Source: an uncultured beta proteobacterium (GTDB lineage Bacteria; Pseudomonadota; Gammaproteobacteria; Burkholderiales; Burkholderiaceae). Taken from it: a stretch of 8,747 bases of DNA. The notes beneath the pieces were generated by a model. That model ran no database searches. It saw only the letters and a program-made list of their open reading frames with translations, and was not told the DNA's origin. Made by a program: the position numbers and the translations under genes. The stretch is taken from assembly GCA_903827075.1 (NCBI GenBank), contig CAIKGX010000090.1, positions 1 through 8,747 of the forward strand. Direction: 5' to 3'. Position 1 is the first letter of the stretch. Each line of letters begins with the position of its first letter. Below, in pieces: positions 1-5,625 of this stretch.

Positions 1-259
1 CGATCTCATCTAAATCGACTTCGGTAGCATTACCAAGAAAAATTCGGCGCCACCAATGGGCATCCATAGGCAATTGCGCTACGCGAGTTCGGAAAGTCTC
101 CCACTCAGGACGGGGGAATAAAAGTAGGCATCCATCTGGGTGTTTAGTAAGCGTAATTCGGCCATCGCCTTGAACTAACAAGGCGTCACGATGCTTTGCC
201 GGCACCGACATGCGGCCTTTTGCATCTAAATTGAGAGCTGACGCACCTTGAAACACCAT
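1..259 (-). CDS. mraZ: MraZ, transcriptional regulator of the dcw cluster (5' part, cut by window edge)
   Basis: The first 86 codons read MVFQGASALNLDAKGRMSVP and onward, a clear MraZ N-terminus. MraZ is a DNA-binding, ring-forming protein built from two AbrB-like swapped-hairpin domains, each with a DXXXR motif. The first motif is visible as DAKGR (residues 12-16). The second domain and the stop lie beyond position 1; full MraZ proteins are about 140-150 residues. The family represses its own operon (mraZ, rsmH/mraW, ftsL, ftsI and so on), and its usual TGGGN repeats lie directly upstream here. ATG at 259-257 is chosen because an in-frame TAA immediately precedes it and the N-terminus matches family members. 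The Shine-Dalgarno is poor (GGGG, 3 nt from ATG). The next dcw genes are inferred to lie to the left but are not seen. Confidence 0.95.
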   Translation of the reverse strand, partial: MVFQGASALNLDAKGRMSVPAKHRDALLVQGDGRITLTKHPDGCLLLFPRPEWETFRTRVAQLPMDAHWWRRIFLGNATEVDLDEI

Positions 260-260
260 T

Positions 261-290
261 TACCCCACTTTTTCACACTTCCTCCCACTT
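261..290 (-). promoter_or_regulatory. MraZ operator: three tandem 10-bp repeats
   Basis: Read on the minus strand, three consecutive 10-bp units begin AAGTG: AAGTGGGAGG (290-281), AAGTGTGAAA (280-271) and AAGTGGGGTA (270-261). Units 1 and 3 contain TGGGN; unit 2 has the variant TGTGA. This matches the known MraZ recognition pattern in E. coli, TGGGN direct repeats separated by 5 nt (10-bp period). The array begins inside the predicted -10 element and ends one base before the mraZ ATG, so bound MraZ would cover the -10, the transcription start and the ribosome-loading region. Autorepression is inferred from the family and the placement. Confidence 0.85.
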
Positions 291-315
291 TAGAGGATCG
301 GAATAAGGGGGTCAA
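287..315 (-). promoter_or_regulatory. Predicted sigma-70 promoter of mraZ / dcw cluster
   Basis: On the minus strand, TTGACC (315-310, 5 of 6 to consensus) is followed after a 17-bp spacer by TAAAGT (292-287, 4 of 6). Transcription would start near 280, giving a leader of only about 20 nt. The -10 overlaps the first MraZ repeat, the arrangement expected for a repressor that blocks polymerase. No other candidate as close to consensus was found between coq7 and mraZ. Confidence 0.65.
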
Positions 316-322
316 GTCTTTT

Positions 323-348
323 TAGGGAATTTTTTGGGAAATTCCCTA
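323..348. repeat. Perfect 10-bp inverted repeat upstream of the mraZ promoter
   Basis: Arms TAGGGAATTT (323-332) and AAATTCCCTA (339-348) are perfect reverse complements around a 6-nt centre. Inside lies a second palindrome, GGGAAATTCCC (336-346), so the GGGAA half-site occurs three times. It ends 8 bp upstream of the mraZ -35. Neither strand has a T-run after the second arm (the minus strand continues AAAAG), so it does not look like an intrinsic terminator. An operator for an unidentified dimeric regulator is the better guess. Confidence 0.5.
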
Positions 349-421
349 GTGATTACAAACACTTAGCGTCATGTGTTCATAAAATGGTGAGTATAAAAAT
401 GCTACTTGAAACAACGGCTTG

Positions 422-478
422 GAAAATATACTTAAGAATAGGTCTTAGCTATTTACACAGATAATCAGAAAATATACT
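422..478 (+). repeat. Direct repeat pair GAAAATATACT
   Basis: The 11-mer GAAAATATACT occurs at 422-432 and again at 468-478, with a 46-bp offset. The second copy runs into the left arm of the LexA-like box; the first copy continues as TAAG and lacks the CTGT half-site. In such AT-rich sequence this may be chance or a local duplication remnant. Confidence 0.3.
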
Positions 479-494
479 GTATTAATGAACAGTA
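475..494. promoter_or_regulatory. LexA (SOS) box-like operator
   Basis: TACTGT-ATTAATGA-ACAGTA fits the CTGT-N8-ACAG operator used by LexA in beta- and gammaproteobacteria, and agrees with the E. coli consensus at 16 of 20 positions, including all outer bases. The palindrome extends to perfect 9-bp arms (472-480 and 489-497). On the plus strand TATACT (473-478) could be a -10 overlapped by the box, with TTTACA (452-457) as a -35, but the 15-bp spacing is short. No SOS-type gene is adjacent: minus-strand transcription leads to mraZ, plus-strand transcription runs antisense into coq7. Alternatively, on the minus strand the hairpin followed by TTTTC could be a weak, AT-rich terminator for bioB-coq7. 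LexA binding is the favoured reading because of the exact match in both half-sites. Confidence 0.55.
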
Positions 495-531
495 TATGGA
501 ATAAAAAATATATTAAAAGGTATTGAAGGGC

Positions 532-1161
532 TTAAATTTTGTAGGCAGTTGCCGTCATCACTTTAGACATCGCTTGCATCGCCTTTTTTATCGGCTTAGG
601 CAAAACCACGCCCCCGGCCTCTCGAGCCGCTTGTCCATGCTCGATCTCATCCATACGCATTTGATCAACAATCGCGCGCGAACGGTGGTCCTCCATTGGC
701 AATGTATTGAGATGACTTTTCAGATGATTTTCAACCTGTCTCTCGGTTTCTGCCACAAACCCCAGACTCCACTTATCACCCGCTAAGCCAGCTACCAAGC
801 CAATTGCAAAAGATCCTGCATACCATAGCGGATTAAGGTAGCTAGTGTGAGAACCCAACTCTTGAAGACGCGTTTCACACCAAGCCAAGTGATCCATTTC
901 TTCTTGGGCAGAGTGATTGAGTATTGCCTGAATTTCAGGCTTTCGAGCCACTAATTTTTGAGATTGATAAAGCGCTTGGGCACACACTTCGCCCACATGA
1001 TTTACCCGCATTAATCCTGCCGCGTGCTCACGCTCAGCAGCATCTAAAACAGATCCAGAAAGCGCCTCAGCTCCAGGGGTCAACCGATGGGCATTGGCAC
1101 CGCCAAGTACCGAACGAAGTGCGGTATCAAACTCAATAATCAAGCTATCTAAAAGAGACAT
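532..1161 (-). CDS. coq7: Ubiquinone biosynthesis hydroxylase Coq7 (demethoxyubiquinone hydroxylase)
   Basis: A 209-residue di-iron monooxygenase that hydroxylates the 2-octaprenyl-3-methyl-6-methoxy-1,4-benzoquinone intermediate at C5, the last ring hydroxylation of ubiquinone synthesis, at the inner membrane face. Visible di-iron ligands fit the family pattern: E58 in NHVGEVCAQALY, E88 and H91 in EEMDHLAWC, E140 in VAETERQVENHL, and E172 and H175 in DEIEHG. A hydrophobic stretch (about 111-127) is the likely membrane-facing helix. The length is usual for the bacterial family. The ATG lies 14 nt past the bioB stop with only AAGG about 12 nt upstream, so translation is probably coupled to bioB in a bicistronic message. 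No strong terminator follows; see the palindrome at 472-497. Confidence 0.95.
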   Translation of the reverse strand: MSLLDSLIIEFDTALRSVLGGANAHRLTPGAEALSGSVLDAAEREHAAGLMRVNHVGEVCAQALYQSQKLVARKPEIQAILNHSAQEEMDHLAWCETRLQELGSHTSYLNPLWYAGSFAIGLVAGLAGDKWSLGFVAETERQVENHLKSHLNTLPMEDHRSRAIVDQMRMDEIEHGQAAREAGGVVLPKPIKKAMQAMSKVMTATAYKI

Positions 1162-1175
1162 TTAAGCCAAAAACC

Positions 1176-2225
1176 TTAAATTAAAACCTCAGATTTACAG
1201 CTTTGCTTCGTCTTTAAACCAAGCTCAGATAAAAGCTCACGGTCTTGTTCTGCCTCGGGATTAGCGGTAGTGAGTAGTTGCTCACCATAGAAAATCGAGT
1301 TCGCACCCGCTAAAAAACACATGGCTTGAACGGCTCTACCCAACTCTTGGCGCCCGGCCGATAAACGGACTCGTGCACGCGGCATAGTGATGCGTGCTAC
1401 AGCAATCGTTCTCACAAACTCAAGGGGGTCTAAGGGCGCTTGATCGGCTAAAGGAGTGCCTGCAACTGGCACTAAATGATTGATGGGTACTGACTCTGGA
1501 TAAGGACTCAAATTCGCAAGGCGGGCTAGAAATGCTGCTCGCTGTTGTCGTGACTCACCCATGCCCACAATACCGCCGCAACAGACAGACATTCCCGCTG
1601 CACGCACATTGGAAATTGTGTCTAAACGGTCTTGGTAGCCTCGTGTAGAGATGACTGATCGGTAAAAGTCTTCGCTGGTATCTAGATTATGGTTATAAAA
1701 GTCCAAACCCGCCTCTTGCAGTGCTTGAGCTTGTTTTGCCTCTAGCATGCCCAGGGTGGCACAGGTTTCTAGGCCCAATGCCTTCACACCCTTAATCATG
1801 GCCGTCACTTTTTCAATATCGCGGTCTTTAGGCTCCCGCCAAGCGGCGCCCATACAAAAACGATTGGATCCAGCAGCTTTGGCAGCCTTAGCCGCTACCA
1901 ATACGTCCTCTAGGTCCATTAACTTATTAGCTTTGACATCTGTGTCGTAGCGCGCAGCCTGAGGGCAATATCCACAATCCTCAGGGCAACCACCGGTCTT
2001 AATCGAGATCAAGGTAGCCAATTCCACATCGCCATCAGGAAAATTGGCCTGATGGGTCTCTTGAGCCTTCAACATTAATTCATTAAAAGGCAGGGCAAAA
2101 AGGGCTTCAATCTGAGTTACCGTCCACGCTCCCGATGCTTCAGTCTGCGAATCAGCACCCTGGGGCAAATCAAGCTTTGATTTGAAATGGGTAAGGGGTT
2201 TTTCAGCAGTTTGCGTGTCCAGCAT
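1176..2225 (-). CDS. bioB: Biotin synthase BioB (radical SAM)
   Basis: A 349-residue radical-SAM enzyme that inserts sulfur into dethiobiotin to make biotin. The CxxxCxxC cluster motif is C80-C84-C87 in GGCPEDCGYC. The [2Fe-2S] ligands are expected at C124 (NRFCMGAAWR), C155 (LETCATLGM) and C215 or C216 (SVCCGG), with the fourth ligand arginine R287 in RVRLSAGR. YNHNLDTS (177-184) is also typical. Compared with E. coli BioB, the conserved part starts near residue 34, so there is an N-terminal extension of about 30 low-complexity residues; ATG 2225 is the only Met before M51, and GGAA sits 7 nt upstream. It is transcribed away from bioA and heads a unit with coq7, so biotin synthase is under a different promoter from bioAFD. 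Confidence 0.97.
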   Translation of the reverse strand: MLDTQTAEKPLTHFKSKLDLPQGADSQTEASGAWTVTQIEALFALPFNELMLKAQETHQANFPDGDVELATLISIKTGGCPEDCGYCPQAARYDTDVKANKLMDLEDVLVAAKAAKAAGSNRFCMGAAWREPKDRDIEKVTAMIKGVKALGLETCATLGMLEAKQAQALQEAGLDFYNHNLDTSEDFYRSVISTRGYQDRLDTISNVRAAGMSVCCGGIVGMGESRQQRAAFLARLANLSPYPESVPINHLVPVAGTPLADQAPLDPLEFVRTIAVARITMPRARVRLSAGRQELGRAVQAMCFLAGANSIFYGEQLLTTANPEAEQDRELLSELGLKTKQSCKSEVLI

Positions 2226-2314
2226 AGGTAAATTCCAGAAAATAGATCAATTCAAGCCATAAACATAACAGATACAAGCCTAAATTAGGAAAAACTAGTG
2301 GTCAAATACCAAAC
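2226..2314. promoter_or_regulatory. Divergent bioB / bioA control region
   Basis: This 89-bp gap separates the bioB and bioA start codons. For bioB (minus), TTGACC (2305-2300) is followed after 17 bp by TAGGCT (2282-2277), keeping the most conserved -10 positions T1, A2 and T6. For bioA (plus), TTCAAG (2251-2256), 16 bp, TACAAG (2273-2278) is a possible but weak promoter. The two -10 regions nearly coincide, so one bound protein could affect both genes. CAAGCC occurs twice in direct orientation (2253-2258 and 2275-2280), 22 bp apart. No convincing BirA or BioR operator is seen. Confidence 0.45.
2279..2289. promoter_or_regulatory. Palindrome CCTAAATTAGG, candidate bio operator
   Basis: CCTAA-A-TTAGG is a perfect 5+1+5 palindrome lying between the predicted -35 and -10 of bioB and next to the predicted bioA start of transcription. 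Position makes it a candidate operator shared by the divergent biotin genes. It is short and AT-rich, so chance is possible, and I know no regulator with this exact site. Confidence 0.3.
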
Positions 2315-3661
2315 ATGAAGGTTATTTCTGATCTAAATCAAACACCCCTGGTTGATCGCAGCTTAGCTGCGGTTTGGCACCCCTGTACCCAGATGAAACA
2401 TCATGAGTCTTTACCGCTGATTGCTATCACTCGAGGTAAAGGGCCTTGGCTCTACGATGAGCAAGGGAATGCCTTATTAGATTGCATTAGCTCTTGGTGG
2501 ACTAATTTATTTGGGCACTCCAATCCCCGTATCAATCAAGCGATTCACGTTCAACTAGAAAAAATTGAGCACGTCATGCTTGCTGGTTTTACACACCCTC
2601 CAGTAGTCGAGCTTTCAGAAAAGCTGAGCGCACTCACTGGCGGTAATTTAGGTCATGTTTTTTATGCTTCCGATGGCGCCTCTGCTGTAGAAATTGCTTT
2701 AAAGATGAGCCACCACTTTTGGCAACTTCAAAACAAGCCTGCGAAGAGAAAATTTGTTTGTCTTGAAAATGGTTATCACGGAGAAACCTTAGGCGCATTA
2801 GCCGTTACTGATGTAGCGATCTTCCGTGAAGCCTATGGCTCTTTGCTGCAAGATGTTTTTACAGTGTCCTCACCCGATGCCCGTAAAGCACTAGCCGGAG
2901 AAAATGCGCAGGATGTTGCTAAGCGCGCCGCCCATGAATTAGAGCAACTATTTGAGAGGGAGCATCAACATATTGCCGCCATGATTGTTGAGCCTTTAGT
3001 GCAGTGTGCCGGACAGATGGCAATGTATTCACCAGAGTACCTGCGCCTTATTAGAGCTCTATGTGATCGCTATGATATTCATCTTATAGCTGATGAAATT
3101 GCTGTGGGATGCGGACGCTCAGGAAAATTCTTTGCGTGTGAGCATGCTGGAATTTGGCCAGACTTTCTGACGCTTTCCAAAGGGATTAGTGGCGGCTACC
3201 TACCTCTCTCCCTCTCAATGACGACTGACAAAATTTATCAAGCCTTTTATAGCGATCAAACAAAGCAAGGCTTTTTACATTCTCACTCTTATACCGGAAA
3301 CCCTCTCGCCTGTGCAGCAGCACTAGCATGCTTAGAAATATTTGAAGCTGACCGTGTACTCGAAAAAAATCTTGAGCGTGCCAATGATCTTGCAAAAGCC
3401 TTTGCATGGGCTAAGAATGATTCACGCATTGAGAGCTGGCGACAGCAGGGAATGATTTTGGCATTCGATGTAAAGCATTCCAATTTAAAGAACGCCAATA
3501 TCTTTCCTCGTGAAATGTTTTCTGCAAGCTTAAAAGAAGGTGTACTCATTCGACCAATCGGCAATACGATTTATGTGATGCCTCCATATATATTGTCAAC
3601 CGAAGAGACGCTGCAAATGGGTGACGCCGTGCAACGCGCGCTTGAACAGGTGCTTGCGTGA
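2315..3661 (+). CDS. bioA: Adenosylmethionine-8-amino-7-oxononanoate transaminase BioA
   Basis: A 448-residue class III PLP aminotransferase that converts KAPA to DAPA using SAM as amino donor. Family marks in order: WHPCTQM (21-27), the phosphate-binding region SDGASAVEIALKM (119-131), YHGETLGALAVTD (154-166), D260 in ADEIAVGCGRSG for the PLP ring nitrogen, and the Schiff-base lysine K289 in LTLSKGISGG. HSHSYTGNPLACAAALA (322-338) is also typical. The usual WHPYT tyrosine (Tyr17 in E. coli) is cysteine here (C24), which I believe is common in betaproteobacterial BioA. The start has no good Shine-Dalgarno (GTGG about 13 nt away), but upstream frames are closed and the N-terminus fits. First gene of bioAFD; its stop overlaps the bioF start. 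Confidence 0.97.
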   Translation: MKVISDLNQTPLVDRSLAAVWHPCTQMKHHESLPLIAITRGKGPWLYDEQGNALLDCISSWWTNLFGHSNPRINQAIHVQLEKIEHVMLAGFTHPPVVELSEKLSALTGGNLGHVFYASDGASAVEIALKMSHHFWQLQNKPAKRKFVCLENGYHGETLGALAVTDVAIFREAYGSLLQDVFTVSSPDARKALAGENAQDVAKRAAHELEQLFEREHQHIAAMIVEPLVQCAGQMAMYSPEYLRLIRALCDRYDIHLIADEIAVGCGRSGKFFACEHAGIWPDFLTLSKGISGGYLPLSLSMTTDKIYQAFYSDQTKQGFLHSHSYTGNPLACAAALACLEIFEADRVLEKNLERANDLAKAFAWAKNDSRIESWRQQGMILAFDVKHSNLKNANIFPREMFSASLKEGVLIRPIGNTIYVMPPYILSTEETLQMGDAVQRALEQVLA

Positions 3662-4887
3662 AAAAATCCTTCAATGCTTTGCATATGGCAGAGCAACAGA
3701 TTGCAAATCTGGATGTGCAATTGTTAAAACGTAAACTACGAATTACGCAAACGCCCTGCGATACCACAGCCATTGTGGATCAAAGAGAGCTAAAAGCCTT
3801 TTGCAGCAATGATTATTTGGGACTGGCCAATCATCAGCTATTGGTGCGCGCACTAGGGGAAGGCGCGGAGCAGTATGGTGTTGGTAGCGGGGCCTCTCAT
3901 TTAATTAGCGGTCACAGCATCGCTCATGATCTACTCGAGAAAAAATTAGCCTCTTTTCAAAGTGCCCACATCCCTGATACGCGCGCCTTATTTTTCAGCA
4001 CTGGCTATCTTGCCAATCTCACTGCTATCACCGGCCTCGCAAGGTTGGCAGAGCAAGGGGGTGCCAGTATTTATTCAGCAAAGTTAAATCATGCCTCCAT
4101 CATTGATGGAGTTCGCCTCGCTAGCGCACAAAGTAAAGCTGCGGTCACTTTATTTGATCACCAGCAACTAGATCTACTGATTGAGTCACTTAAATCGGAT
4201 TCACATCCACTCAAGATCATCGTGCTAGATGGCGTCTTTAGTATGGATGGTGATCTAGCACCAATAAAAGAACTTGTGCAAATTGCAAATGACTATGACG
4301 CACTCTTACTGGTAGATGATGCGCATGGCTTTGGCGTGCTTGGAAAGCATGGCCACGGTATTCTGGAAATGTTCGCCATTCATTCTGAGCGGATTATTTA
4401 TATCGGCACTCTTGGTAAAGCCGCCGGGGTCAGTGGCGCCTTTATTTGTGCCCCGTCTATTTTTATTGAGTGGCTGATTCAAAAAGGTCGTCCTTACATT
4501 TACAGCACCGCTACTCCGCCAGCTATTGCACACACCCTATTACAAAGTCTTGAGATAATTGAAGGGGATGAGGGCGTTACTCGTCGCCACCAATTAAATC
4601 GATTGATTGAAATATGGCATAAAGAAATGAACTTCTCTTGCTGGGAGAAAGTGGTCTCATTTACCCCTATTCAGCCAGTCATTCTTGGTAGCAATGCCAG
4701 CGCACTAGCAGCTGCTAAATTATTAGATGAGGCAGGATATTGGATTCCAGCAATACGTCCACCTACCGTTCCTGCTGGCAGCGCGCGCTTGCGCATTACT
4801 TTTTCCGCCAATCACAGCATTGAAGATTTGCGTGAGCTCATCGCAACACTCAAGATAATCGAGCAAAAAGTAGAAAGTGAAAAGTGA
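3658..4887 (+). CDS. bioF: 8-Amino-7-oxononanoate synthase BioF
   Basis: A 409-residue PLP enzyme of the alpha-oxoamine synthase family; it condenses pimeloyl thioester with L-alanine to give KAPA, releasing CO2. Visible marks: FCSNDYLGLANH (49-60), GVGSGASHLISGHS (75-88), LNHAS with H145 stacking on PLP, DGVFSMDGD (191-199), VDDAHGFGVLG (219-229) and the Schiff-base lysine K254 in TLGKAAGVSGAF. The start is GTG at 3658, sharing the 4-nt overlap GTGA with the bioA stop, and AGG lies 7 nt upstream. An ATG at 3685 has no ribosome site and is less likely. The overlap implies translational coupling with bioA. Confidence 0.96.
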   Translation: MKKSFNALHMAEQQIANLDVQLLKRKLRITQTPCDTTAIVDQRELKAFCSNDYLGLANHQLLVRALGEGAEQYGVGSGASHLISGHSIAHDLLEKKLASFQSAHIPDTRALFFSTGYLANLTAITGLARLAEQGGASIYSAKLNHASIIDGVRLASAQSKAAVTLFDHQQLDLLIESLKSDSHPLKIIVLDGVFSMDGDLAPIKELVQIANDYDALLLVDDAHGFGVLGKHGHGILEMFAIHSERIIYIGTLGKAAGVSGAFICAPSIFIEWLIQKGRPYIYSTATPPAIAHTLLQSLEIIEGDEGVTRRHQLNRLIEIWHKEMNFSCWEKVVSFTPIQPVILGSNASALAAAKLLDEAGYWIPAIRPPTVPAGSARLRITFSANHSIEDLRELIATLKIIEQKVESEK

Positions 4888-5606
4888 TCTTAAACACGAG
4901 CTTAAGTTACTTCGTTACAGGAACCGATACTGAAGTTGGTAAAACTTTAGTCAGCGCTGCGTTAATACTGAAATTAAGGGAGTCTGGAACTCATGTCATT
5001 GGATTTAAACCCGTCGTTGCCGGCACCTTTCTAGATGATTTCGGAAATAAACTCAATGAAGATGTAGAGGCATTACGCATTGCCTCTCATCTTTTGTCTA
5101 ATGAGCTATCTTTGTGCCCTTATGTTTTAGATGATGCAGCCGCCCCCCATTTAGTTGCCCAGAAAAATGGAATTTCACTGGATGGCGCCGTTATTCTCAA
5201 TGCATTTAACTTAGCAAGGAATGCATTTGACTCAGTCATTGTTGAGGGTGCTGGTGGATTCTTGGTGCCAATCAACGATCAAGAAGATTTGGGTGATATT
5301 GCACAAGCCATGAATTTACCTGTCATTTTGGTGGTAGGAATGCGTTTGGGCTGCATTAGTCACGCTTTACTCACTTGCGAAGCAATTCAATTGCGTAATT
5401 TATCGATTGCCGGCTGGGTTGCCAATACCCTTTCTGAAGAAATGCCTTTGCTTAATGAAAATTTGCAAACCTTAAAAAATCGGATTTCTGCACCTTTTTT
5501 GGGGTTAATTCCTACATTACCTAAAAACTTACAAAAATTAGAGAAATTGCCATATTCCTTAGAAACAATGCAATATGCTGCACAGCATCTAAAGTTACCG
5601 CAGTAA
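4884..5606 (+). CDS. bioD: Dethiobiotin synthetase BioD
   Basis: A 240-residue P-loop ATPase that closes the ureido ring of DAPA with CO2 and ATP to form dethiobiotin. The P-loop is GTDTEVGKT (13-21). KPVVAG (42-47) supplies the conserved lysine, D61 in NEDVEAL region and EGAGGFLVP (121-129) match the substrate and Mg sites, and VGMRLGCISHALLT (151-164) and AGWVANT (176-182) are typical. The GTG start overlaps the bioF stop by 4 nt (GTGA), a repeat of the bioA/bioF junction. It places the P-loop at the same distance from the N-terminus as in E. coli BioD. The Shine-Dalgarno is weak, so reinitiation after bioF is likely. Confidence 0.95.
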   Translation: MILNTSLSYFVTGTDTEVGKTLVSAALILKLRESGTHVIGFKPVVAGTFLDDFGNKLNEDVEALRIASHLLSNELSLCPYVLDDAAAPHLVAQKNGISLDGAVILNAFNLARNAFDSVIVEGAGGFLVPINDQEDLGDIAQAMNLPVILVVGMRLGCISHALLTCEAIQLRNLSIAGWVANTLSEEMPLLNENLQTLKNRISAPFLGLIPTLPKNLQKLEKLPYSLETMQYAAQHLKLPQ

Positions 5607-5625
5607 ATTCGGATAAGATGAAGGG

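Noticed and set aside
323..348. Inverted repeat as intrinsic terminator of bioB-coq7.
   Set aside because: On the minus strand the second arm is followed by AAAAG, not a T-run; on the plus strand by GTGATT.
384..464. Small plus-strand ORF of 26 codons (MVSIKMLLETTAW...) ending just before the LexA-like box.
   Set aside because: No ribosome site precedes it, it lies upstream of the SOS box and not downstream, and its composition simply follows AT-rich DNA.
523..786. Plus-strand open frame with TTG start running antisense to the 3' half of coq7.
   Set aside because: Its sequence is the reverse frame of a clearly conserved gene, AAGG is only 2 nt from the TTG, and the protein resembles no family.
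2251..2289. BirA or BioR binding site between bioB and bioA.
   Set aside because: TTGTAT and GTTTA fragments occur on the minus strand but not with the symmetry or spacing of a BirA box, and no TTATCTATAA-like BioR site is present.
3186..3564. Minus-strand open frames inside bioA.
   Set aside because: They are shadows of the conserved bioA coding sequence, with no recognisable domains.
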